From Hippopus hippopus (lineage: Eukaryota; Mollusca; Bivalvia; Cardiida; Cardiidae): a stretch of DNA of 64,000 nucleotides. Made by a program: the position numbers and the translations under genes. Location: contig OX328112.1 in NCBI GenBank assembly GCA_946811185.2, forward strand, positions 17,837,215-17,901,214, written 5' to 3'. Below are positions 9,318 to 15,357 of the stretch, piece after piece (position 1 is the first letter of the stretch; every line of letters begins with the position of its first letter). The notes under the pieces are model-generated. The model saw only the letters and a program-made list of their open reading frames with translations. It was not told the DNA's origin and did no database searches.

Positions 9318-10430
9318 ATGTCTGACTGGCAACAATATTTGTCTTCTTTGTATTTTGACTTAAAATCTCCCGCTAGCTATGGTGGTCCTGAAAAACTCTA
9401 TCAACATGTTAAAGACGAGGGTAAATACAAAATTGGCAGGCACAGAATACGCCAATGGTTGCAGAATCAAGAAGCGTATTCTCTGACCAGGGGTGCTAGA
9501 CGCCGCTTTAAACGTTCCAGGGTGATTGTAAATGGCATCGACAGTCAATGGGACATGGATCTTATGGACATGGCCAATTTACAGAAGCATAACGAAGGTG
9601 TGAAATACATTTTGATTGTTATCGATGTATTTTCTCGTTTTCTTTATGCTCAACCTGTTAAGAGTAAGCGAGGCGCTGATGTAGTCATGGCATTGAAACG
9701 TATACTGACAGGCCCCAAAAAGCCAAACACAATTCGTACGGACAGAGGAATGGAATTTAGAAGTAAAGAAGTAAATAAATATTTAAATAGTCAAAGTATA
9801 CATCATATGTACGCATATAATACGGAAACAAAAGCAAATTACGCGGAAAGAGTTATTAAAACGCTAAAACACAAGATTTTTCGATACCTGCTCAAAAACA
9901 GAACTAGTAGATACATTGACATTTTACAGGATTTTGTACATAGTTACAATCACACTCACCACAGGAGTCTTGGAGAAAACCCAGCAGCAATTTCCGTGAA
10001 AAATGAAGGGGAAAGTCGTCTTCAACAGTATCTCATTAGAACCAATGGAAGCAAAGGGGAAAAGCCCGTTATAAAAAAATTCAAATATAAAATCGGCCAG
10101 ACTGTACGATTGTCACACATCAGGTCCGTATTTGACAGAGAATACTCGCAAAAATGGACAGGGGAGATTTTCAAAATCAGATCACGTTTCAAAAGACAAG
10201 GACTTCCAATTTACACGTTAGTAGACTGGGACAACGATGAAATTGATGGTACATTTTACGAACAAGAATTACAAGCCATAAACGTTGACGACGGTACCGA
10301 CTTTAGCATCGAAAAAATTTTGAAAAGAAGGACACGCAATAAGAAACAGGAAGTCCTGGTGCGCTGGTTACACTGGCCAAAAAAGTATGACAGCTGGATA
10401 CCGGAAACTGATATTAAGCAATACTCGTAA
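9318..10430 (+). CDS. Polinton integrase (retroviral-type, with chromodomain)
   Basis: The 370-residue DDE recombinase joins the element ends into target DNA and makes the 6-bp duplication. An N-terminal region (about 15-70, with GG, WL and basic Arg-rich segments) precedes the RVE catalytic core. The catalytic triad is D81 (WDMDL), D142 (RTDRG) and E177 (NYAERV), with 34 residues between the second Asp and the Glu. An SH3-like C-terminal domain covers about 256-318. A chromodomain occupies about 329-367 (FSIEKIL start; W350, W353 and Y357 among the aromatic residues; WIPE end), and probably tethers the integrase to modified histone tails. The length is normal for the family and the frame is intact. 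The start ATG follows an AT-rich leader (AATAAATAAAC). Confidence 0.95.
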   Translation: MSDWQQYLSSLYFDLKSPASYGGPEKLYQHVKDEGKYKIGRHRIRQWLQNQEAYSLTRGARRRFKRSRVIVNGIDSQWDMDLMDMANLQKHNEGVKYILIVIDVFSRFLYAQPVKSKRGADVVMALKRILTGPKKPNTIRTDRGMEFRSKEVNKYLNSQSIHHMYAYNTETKANYAERVIKTLKHKIFRYLLKNRTSRYIDILQDFVHSYNHTHHRSLGENPAAISVKNEGESRLQQYLIRTNGSKGEKPVIKKFKYKIGQTVRLSHIRSVFDREYSQKWTGEIFKIRSRFKRQGLPIYTLVDWDNDEIDGTFYEQELQAINVDDGTDFSIEKILKRRTRNKKQEVLVRWLHWPKKYDSWIPETDIKQYS

Positions 10431-10441
10431 ACAACCGAGAA

Positions 10442-10450
10442 TATAAAAAG
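10442..10450 (+). promoter_or_regulatory. TATA box of the TBP gene
   Basis: TATAAAAAG lies in the short gap between integrase and TBP. It is 25 nt before the first ATG (10467) but 61 nt before the second in-frame ATG (10503). The second spacing matches the other TATA-to-ATG distances in this element. Confidence 0.6.
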
Positions 10451-10466
10451 AGGCTGAAAACTAGCA

Positions 10467-11030
10467 ATGTTCTATCATTTATGTCTAGACAGTCAAACGA
10501 TCATGATCATCACAAACGTGCTTTACAGCGCTCAACTCAACTGTCCTATTGATTTAAGACAACTCTGCTCCAAAATAACGAATGTACGGTATGATCCAGC
10601 ACGATTTCCCGGACTGATATGGCAACACAGAAAAGCTGGAGGAAACTGTTTAGTGTTTTCTAACGGTATTATCAACTGTAACGGCAAAGTTTCGAGTAAA
10701 AGAGAGGGGTACGAACGAATACGGAAATATGCGAGACTGATACAGAATTGTGGATATCCAGTGAATTTATCGGACGTGAAACTTTTAACCATGTCTATGA
10801 GCCATACCCTCAGTTCGGATTTGGATTTGAAGCGTTTGTCTGTCGATAAAGATGTCGTATACGAACCCCAGTTATTTCCTTCTCTTAACTTTAAAAGGGA
10901 AGGGGTGCATTTTTGTTGTTTTCATACAGGGAAAGTGGTCATAACGGGTGTAACCTCTTCACAAAAAGAGGACGAGATTGTTTGTCCCACACTAATTGAA
11001 CTCGAACTCTATACGCGTAAGAAGGAATGA
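10467..11030 (+). CDS. TATA-box-binding protein (TBP) homologue
   Basis: The protein is 187 residues from the first ATG. It shows the two pseudo-symmetric halves of the TBP saddle (about 16-104 and 105-183). Paired landmarks are YDPARFPGL (42-50) with YEPQLFPSL (132-140), and LVFSNGIINCNG (62-73) with CCFHTGKVVITG (150-161), plus a KYARLIQ helix. All four positions for the DNA-intercalating phenylalanines are Phe: F47, F64, F137 and F152. One loop of the second half is two residues shorter than usual. TBP nucleates transcription initiation at TATA boxes. A TATAAAAAG lies just upstream; its position favours the second Met (10503, giving 175 residues) as the true start. The 3' end overlaps the next gene by ATGA. 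The sequence is far from host TBP, which argues for long residence in the element. Confidence 0.9.
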   Translation: MFYHLCLDSQTIMIITNVLYSAQLNCPIDLRQLCSKITNVRYDPARFPGLIWQHRKAGGNCLVFSNGIINCNGKVSSKREGYERIRKYARLIQNCGYPVNLSDVKLLTMSMSHTLSSDLDLKRLSVDKDVVYEPQLFPSLNFKREGVHFCCFHTGKVVITGVTSSQKEDEIVCPTLIELELYTRKKE

Positions 11031-11398
11031 GTATTTTAACCGATTCAATCATGGAACACTCTACAGTCTATTTACAAATCGCTTATTTACTTCACCTACA
11101 AGAGACCGAAACAACGGTAAGGAAGAATTTACTGCAGAATTTAACGAATCGTCAACTAAAGGCTATCATCGAGGTGGCAAAACGTATACTTAATGGAGTC
11201 ATTAATCCAATGAGAAGAGATGTTCAAGTTTTTGAAAGAAGGAGACTATTGTTACGCACACTATGCTCAAATAACGTTTCATCAACCCGTAAGAAGACTT
11301 TACTTCGACGATTTCATTCATTTATACCCATTTTATTACGCCCAGTTTATCTCATTCCTACTATACTAGACCAATTGAGAACAAGGAGAGAAGAATGA
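11027..11398 (+). CDS. Small basic Polinton protein, left-arm paralogue
   Basis: The 123-residue protein contains the pattern RKNLLQNLTNRQLKAIIEVA, then a basic stretch with RKKTLLRR and a hydrophobic end (ILLRPVY). The same layout occurs in the 107-residue protein at 13733-14056 on the other strand, so the two are paralogues. Small proteins with this LLK-x-IT-x-QL and LLxPV layout recur in animal Polintons and are probably virion core or minor structural components; this rests on memory of the family and gives no biochemical function. It starts inside the end of the TBP gene (ATGA overlap), with CGTAAGAA 11 nt before its ATG, and it ends in another ATGA overlap with the minor capsid gene. 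Confidence 0.75.
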   Translation: MSILTDSIMEHSTVYLQIAYLLHLQETETTVRKNLLQNLTNRQLKAIIEVAKRILNGVINPMRRDVQVFERRRLLLRTLCSNNVSSTRKKTLLRRFHSFIPILLRPVYLIPTILDQLRTRREE

Positions 11399-11820
11399 CA
11401 GAGTTTTACTTGTATTTAAATTCCGCAGAATCTATCGATATACGTAAGAATAACGCAGATTTCTTGTTCCAGTTTTCTAAGGACTATATTTTAGAAGGAA
11501 GTTGGTTATGTGCTCTGGTAGAATCGTCATTGACCTGCGACTTTACACCTCAAAGTAAGCGGTTGTATTTGAATTGTGACATTATAGAGGAAACGTTTGT
11601 CAGGAATAAGTTACAACCCGTTCTCACCAATATAGAAATCGAAACAAGATACAAGAAATTTAAATTTACGGAATGTCTTCATCGACGTTATAGACCCGTG
11701 AGTGTCAAGAAATTTAACACTATTAGGCTGTCGTTAAAAGGCGAAGATTTAAAACCGATTGATTTGAATTCGAACGATTTTCACTGTGTCCTTCATTTCA
11801 AGAAATCATGGGTTCCATAG
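11395..11820 (+). CDS. Penton-like minor capsid protein (PY-type)
   Basis: The 141-residue protein opens with the Polinton minor-capsid signature: FYLYLNSAES, then NNADFLFQF, then an LEGSWLCALVE segment. It ends with a hydrophobic strand (CVLHFKK). These match the single-jelly-roll penton protein that occupies capsid vertices in Polinton-like viruses. The length is a little short for the family. The gene sits in the usual place before the major capsid gene. It overlaps its neighbours by 4 bp (ATGA) upstream and 13 bp downstream. A CGTAAGAA motif lies at 11443-11450. The jelly-roll fold is inferred from family membership. Confidence 0.85.
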   Translation: MTEFYLYLNSAESIDIRKNNADFLFQFSKDYILEGSWLCALVESSLTCDFTPQSKRLYLNCDIIEETFVRNKLQPVLTNIEIETRYKKFKFTECLHRRYRPVSVKKFNTIRLSLKGEDLKPIDLNSNDFHCVLHFKKSWVP

Positions 11821-12152
11821 ACGTCTTTGATTCAAAACTACAGAAGTGGGTTCCGTACAAAGAAGATGTGGAGTATTGGATTGATTATTTTAAACCGAAA
11901 GACCACATCCCAGATCAAATAAGGAATTTGGAGAAAATACTAGAAGAAAAGAATAAACTGCTGCGAGATATGGAAGAAAAACTTGAAAAAGTCAAAACTC
12001 CTCAGGTAAAAATGGTGAGCCCATTAGCCGAAGTAGTTGATAGGGCAAAATCTCAAATAAAACGTAAGAACGGTGTTGACGAAGATCGTAAGAATATCAA
12101 GCGTAAGAAGACTCACAAAACGTATCGCAAAGATCCCGACTGGGCGTTTTGA
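11808..12152 (+). CDS. Coiled-coil basic protein, probable structural protein
   Basis: The 114-residue protein has three parts. An N-terminal segment contains VFDSKLQKWVPY and a tryptophan-rich WIDYF. A strongly charged heptad-like helix at about 38-63 probably forms a coiled coil. A lysine/arginine-rich tail (KRK repeats) ends in DPDWAF. A SPLAEVVDRAKSQIKRK segment resembles one seen next to capsid genes in other animal Polintons, but I cannot name the family securely. It overlaps the penton-like gene by 13 bp and ends 9 bp before the major capsid ATG. Three CGTAAGAA motifs (12063-12070, 12087-12094, 12102-12109) lie within it, 52-99 nt before that ATG. The basic tail suggests contact with DNA or with the capsid interior. 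Confidence 0.65.
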   Translation: MGSIDVFDSKLQKWVPYKEDVEYWIDYFKPKDHIPDQIRNLEKILEEKNKLLRDMEEKLEKVKTPQVKMVSPLAEVVDRAKSQIKRKNGVDEDRKNIKRKKTHKTYRKDPDWAF

Positions 12153-12161
12153 AAAATTAGC

Positions 12162-13424
12162 ATGAATAGTAAAATTCAGCACAGTGAAGAATTATCGTTA
12201 TTTAATCCGATCCCAAAAGATTCGTCCTTGTTATCGAAAGATTGGATCGAATTCCGACCCATTAATCCGGTAACCGATTCTTCATCGAGCTTGGAATTTA
12301 ATATACCGCCACAGGCCAGCGCCTACATCAACTTGAAGGAATGTAAATTGAGGGTGAAATTGAGACTCGCTTTACAAGACGGTACACCCGTGTCAGAAGA
12401 TGATACGCTGGGACTTATCAATTTACCTTTGCACACCATTTTCAGACAGCTGGACATTCATTTACAACAAAAACCACTCCCGAATAGCGGAACCACGCAT
12501 CCGTATAAGACCTACATTGACACCTTATTAAATACCAATCAATCTATACAGGAAGCTTTTCTGACCAGTCAATTATTCTACAAGGATTATCGGAATCTGG
12601 ACGATAGCGACCCCAAAACTGGATCAAATACCGGTTTATTCCAAAGATATGAAAAGACCAAGGGTGGTAAAATTATAGATCTGGAAGGAAGTATCCCGGT
12701 GGACTTGTTTCAACAACCCAAGTTGCTTATTAACGGAGTGCAAATGGGGCTTAAACTTTGGCAAGCATCCGATGCCTTTCGAATCATTACAGATGCGTTT
12801 ACTCCGAATTACAAGGTGCAAATCGTTGACGCCCGTTTCAAGCTCTGTATTCAGCGGTTACAGAACGATTTGCTTCTGGCTCACGACAAAATGATTCAGG
12901 ACACTCCCGCTATGTACCCATATTTCCGCTCAGAGATAAAAACAACCTCGATAGCGCAAGGACAATATAGTTTTCACGCAGACGATATATTTCAAGGTAG
13001 GGTGCCAAACAAAATCATCATAGGGACGGTTGCGAGCGTTTCATATAACGGAGACTACAAAACAAACCCATTCAACCTGAAACATTACGACTGCAGTTAC
13101 CTCGGTTTCTTCGTTGATGGCCAATACGTACCATCGCAACCTTTGCAACCTAATTTTGAAGGAAATCATTTCACCGACTGTTATCAGACCCTCACTTCCT
13201 GTAGAAATGATATCAACATCACATACAAAGAGTACAAGCAAGGATACTGCCTATATGTGCTGGATATCGATCCCTACTATTCTTTCAACACAAAAAGAAG
13301 AGGTCTTTGCCGTTTGGAAATCAAATTTGCTAAACCTTTACCAAAGAGTGTGACATTGTTGCTGTACGCTACCTTTCCAGAAATACTTACAATCGATAAA
13401 GCGAGAAATGTGTATATACAATAA
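12162..13424 (+). CDS. Major capsid protein (double jelly-roll, hexon-like)
   Basis: The 420-residue protein has the typical Polinton major-capsid start: IEFRPINP, a LEFNIPPQASAYINL segment, then LRVKLRLA and HTIFRQLDIHL. Next come YKTYIDTLLN and a conserved GLFQRY and SIPVDLFQQPKLL region. The second half carries a DARFKLCIQRL strand and an FPEILTI-like end. These match the trimeric double-jelly-roll protein that forms the faces of icosahedral capsids. Length and layout are normal and the frame is intact. Near-intact capsid and ATPase genes imply that this lineage could recently form particles. It is the last gene of the rightward block; its TAA stop lies within AATAAA (13420-13425). Confidence 0.93.
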   Translation: MNSKIQHSEELSLFNPIPKDSSLLSKDWIEFRPINPVTDSSSSLEFNIPPQASAYINLKECKLRVKLRLALQDGTPVSEDDTLGLINLPLHTIFRQLDIHLQQKPLPNSGTTHPYKTYIDTLLNTNQSIQEAFLTSQLFYKDYRNLDDSDPKTGSNTGLFQRYEKTKGGKIIDLEGSIPVDLFQQPKLLINGVQMGLKLWQASDAFRIITDAFTPNYKVQIVDARFKLCIQRLQNDLLLAHDKMIQDTPAMYPYFRSEIKTTSIAQGQYSFHADDIFQGRVPNKIIIGTVASVSYNGDYKTNPFNLKHYDCSYLGFFVDGQYVPSQPLQPNFEGNHFTDCYQTLTSCRNDINITYKEYKQGYCLYVLDIDPYYSFNTKRRGLCRLEIKFAKPLPKSVTLLLYATFPEILTIDKARNVYIQ

Positions 13425-13512
13425 ATACGGAGGGAAATAATAAAAAAAAACCACACACACACAATGACTCATGCCTTCTTTTATACTTTTATTGTATTAT
13501 TCTGTTAATAAA
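13420..13512. terminator. Convergent polyadenylation region
   Basis: The two gene blocks meet here. AATAAA occurs on the plus strand at 13420-13425 (overlapping the major-capsid stop codon) and at 13507-13512. On the minus strand it occurs as TTTATT at 13488-13493, about 52 bp beyond the stop of the 62-residue gene. A short CA repeat and an A-run lie between them. Transcripts from both sides could be cleaved here. Confidence 0.55.
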
Positions 13513-13544
13513 AATATAAAATCATGAAATTGTCGAGTCGTTAT

Positions 13545-13733
13545 TCAATAAGAAATCCAGTCTATATCTTTCTTTCGTTTCTTCTCTCTAAGTCCCGGAG
13601 GAAATAGTGTTAATTTCTTATTCTTCTTTTTCGAGGTATCTTCCCTTTCCTCTCTCTGCTGATCATCTTGTCTCCCAGATAGTTTTTTCAATCGCTCAAA
13701 CTTTTCGAAAGGCACTAATACATATTTCTCCAT
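13545..13733 (-). CDS. Small Polinton protein with KYVLVP start
   Basis: The 62-residue protein starts MEKYVLVPFEKFERLKKL, continues with a charged, Lys/Arg/Glu-rich middle and ends in a basic PPGLREKKRKK segment. Short proteins with a KYVLVP...RL start and a proline-glycine basic end recur beside the packaging genes of animal Polintons. Their role is unknown to me; a DNA-condensing or core function would fit the charge. Its ATG overlaps the stop codon of the preceding gene as TAATG, which suggests coupled translation. It is the last gene of the leftward block. Confidence 0.65.
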   Translation of the reverse strand: MEKYVLVPFEKFERLKKLSGRQDDQQREEREDTSKKKNKKLTLFPPGLREKKRKKDIDWISY

Positions 13734-14056
13734 TACTGTAATACGGGTTGTAAGTAGGCTGAAGCAATCTTCACCAATGTATGGATAATACGTTGTTTAT
13801 GTTGGATAGCTTCCTTCTTTTTAACAAACCCCGTGTTACGATCTCCAAGCAAGTAAATAAAGCGTCTCTGCCTCTTTAAGGTGGCTTTTTCCGTAAGTGT
13901 CAATCTACCTTTGAACCGGATAATGTTGTACGCAATTTGACTAAGCGCCCTTAGCTGTTGACGGGTAATAGTTTTTAAAAGCGCTTTTCTCTGGTCGGCT
14001 GTAGTGTTGGCCACTAAATATAAAAAGTGACGTTGCTGTTTAATTAGTTCTACCAT
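13733..14056 (-). CDS. Small basic Polinton protein, right-arm paralogue
   Basis: The 107-residue, helical, basic protein has RKALLKTITRQQLRALSQIA followed by a YNII segment, then RQRRFIYLL, KKKEAIQHKQR and a hydrophobic end (YLQPVL). It aligns over most of its length with the 123-residue protein at 11027-11398 on the opposite strand. This right-arm copy is closer to the pattern I associate with animal Polintons. It is probably a virion core or minor structural protein. CGTAAGAA lies 30-37 nt before the ATG and overlaps the ATPase stop codon. A six-codon upstream ORF lies between motif and start. The gene overlaps the next one by TAATG. Confidence 0.75.
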   Translation of the reverse strand: MVELIKQQRHFLYLVANTTADQRKALLKTITRQQLRALSQIAYNIIRFKGRLTLTEKATLKRQRRFIYLLGDRNTGFVKKKEAIQHKQRIIHTLVKIASAYLQPVLQ

Positions 14057-14088
14057 ATTGTATTCTTATAAGCTATTTATTTCCATTC

Positions 14089-14742
14089 TTACGTCAAACG
14101 GTACACAATAGGATCTTCGTTGGGAAATATACGAGTCCTTAAACGGTACTTGTCGTCGGAGTAAGGGGACATGTCCACTATGAAATAACCGTGTCTCGTA
14201 TTAAGGGCATCTTCGTAAGCCTTCATAAACACTCCGGATTTACCGGGATAAAGCTGCCGTCCTAGCACTCCTACTTGAGATATGTCACGAATATTTTTCA
14301 TAAGCACCAGATACCATGTATTCAAAGCTATAGTTCTGGCATGTTTACCCCCAGGGTATAAGTTTTGTGTGATCATAATCACCGATACTTTTCTGTGATG
14401 GCAGCCTTGGGTGAACAGTAACTCCATTTCTTTACTCCGCATGACCTCGTGCATTAGGTCGTCTAAAATGATTAACTTGTGTTTTTTGTCTCTTGTGAAG
14501 TCATCCAATTCTTCTGCAGTAGGTAGTCCTTGCTTACTGTCAAAGTTTGGAATGGAACTCTCCATGACATCAAACAAGTCTTGGTGGATACCGTAGCAAT
14601 AGAGAATATGAGAAGGGGGGTCCCGTCCGTACATGAGGTTTACTTGTTTCAAAAAGCGGTACACCCATTGGGTTTTACCACTACCAGTTTGTCCGCTAAT
14701 ACACATACTAGAACATGGTTCGAATGGAAGAGGGACGGCCAT
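14089..14742 (-). CDS. Genome-packaging ATPase (FtsK/HerA type)
   Basis: The 217-residue P-loop ATPase is predicted to pump element DNA into preformed capsids. Walker A is GQTGSGKT (17-24), Walker B is LIILDDL (90-96) and a sensor-like ITQN lies at 124-127, followed by HARTIALN. This order is standard for the A32/FtsK-HerA ATPases of Polintons and related viruses. Length is normal and the frame intact. The start ATG overlaps the stop of the membrane-protein gene as TAATG, so both probably lie on one mRNA. The TAA stop lies inside a CGTAAGAA motif. Confidence 0.95.
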   Translation of the reverse strand: MAVPLPFEPCSSMCISGQTGSGKTQWVYRFLKQVNLMYGRDPPSHILYCYGIHQDLFDVMESSIPNFDSKQGLPTAEELDDFTRDKKHKLIILDDLMHEVMRSKEMELLFTQGCHHRKVSVIMITQNLYPGGKHARTIALNTWYLVLMKNIRDISQVGVLGRQLYPGKSGVFMKAYEDALNTRHGYFIVDMSPYSDDKYRLRTRIFPNEDPIVYRLT

Positions 14743-15002
14743 TATTTTTTAAGTCTAGGGTTAGGCAAAGCGTACCCGATACTGCTACTCAAGAGTGATA
14801 CCCAAAGCTCGGTCGACCCGTTTTGCACTGATAGGTTAATGATGGACGTAATAATAATGATGTACACTATGATCATCTGACAAAAGTAGACAATCTCTGC
14901 TTGGGGGACACGGGTGCCCAGTAAATGCCACTTGTCACTATGGCTTTCTTCGTCAGGTTTAGGGAAACGTAAAAACGTTTCTTTTTCGGGAGTTTCTGTC
15001 AT
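14742..15002 (-). CDS. Small two-segment membrane protein
   Basis: The 86-residue protein has a polar N terminus (about 1-35) with LLGTRVPQAEIV, a hydrophobic segment at about 37-58 (rich in Ile) and a second at about 66-79 (LWVSLLSSSIGYALP), ending in basic PRLKK. I recognise this layout (L-G-T-R-x-P, two membrane helices, a G-Y-x-L-P-x-P end) from proteins next to the ATPase in bivalve Polintons. A virion or host-membrane function is likely but unproven. CGTAAGAA ends one base before the ATG. A TATAAATA box lies about 56 nt upstream and a 21-22 bp repeat array lies beyond that. It is the first gene of a leftward unit that includes the ATPase. Confidence 0.75.
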   Translation of the reverse strand: MTETPEKETFLRFPKPDEESHSDKWHLLGTRVPQAEIVYFCQMIIVYIIIITSIINLSVQNGSTELWVSLLSSSIGYALPNPRLKK

Positions 15003-15003
15003 A

Positions 15004-15065
15004 TTCTTACGTTAGATTAACTCAAAACACAAAAAGAAACTCATTCTTACAATTTTTTATTTATA
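15004..15065 (-). promoter_or_regulatory. Putative promoter of the membrane protein/ATPase unit
   Basis: On the minus strand, TATAAATA (15065-15058) lies about 56 nt before the ATG at 15002. CGTAAGAA (15011-15004) immediately precedes the start codon, and a TGTAAGAA variant sits between them. The TATA spacing matches the polymerase gene. The same AT-rich stretch also contains AATAAA on the minus strand (15061-15056), which could polyadenylate the polymerase mRNA. Confidence 0.5.
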
Positions 15066-15123
15066 AGCAATACAATTATCACGTTAACAAATAAAATAAA
15101 CAACAGTTGGTATCTAGAAAAAT

Positions 15124-15325
15124 AAGCGACACTTTTAAGAAAATGAGTGACACTTTTTTGAAAACGAGTGACACTTTTAGGAAAATGAGTGACACTTTTT
15201 GAAACAGACCCTATGGGAATTTACCTGTAAAAGTATAAAAACGTAAAAACGAGTGACACTTTTTGAAAAATGAGTGACACTTTTTGAAAAATGACTAACA
15301 CCTTTTTTTGAAAAATGATTGACAT
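15124..15325. repeat. 21-22 bp periodic array upstream of the late promoter
   Basis: Eight copies of a GAGTGACACTTTTTGAAAA-like unit begin near 15124, 15144, 15166, 15187, 15251, 15272, 15293 and 15316. The terminal copies are degenerate and a 43-bp gap interrupts the series. Spacing is 20-22 bp, about two helical turns. The array lies between the polymerase stop codon and the TATA box of the membrane-protein/ATPase unit, and looks like a protein-binding array. Confidence 0.8.
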
Positions 15326-15357
15326 TGAACAACCCACGAACAAAAAAAAAAATTACA

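Noticed and set aside
15124..15325. CRISPR-like array
   Set aside because: The units are contiguous or have 2-4 bp spacers of constant type, not unique spacers. The context is a eukaryotic transposon.
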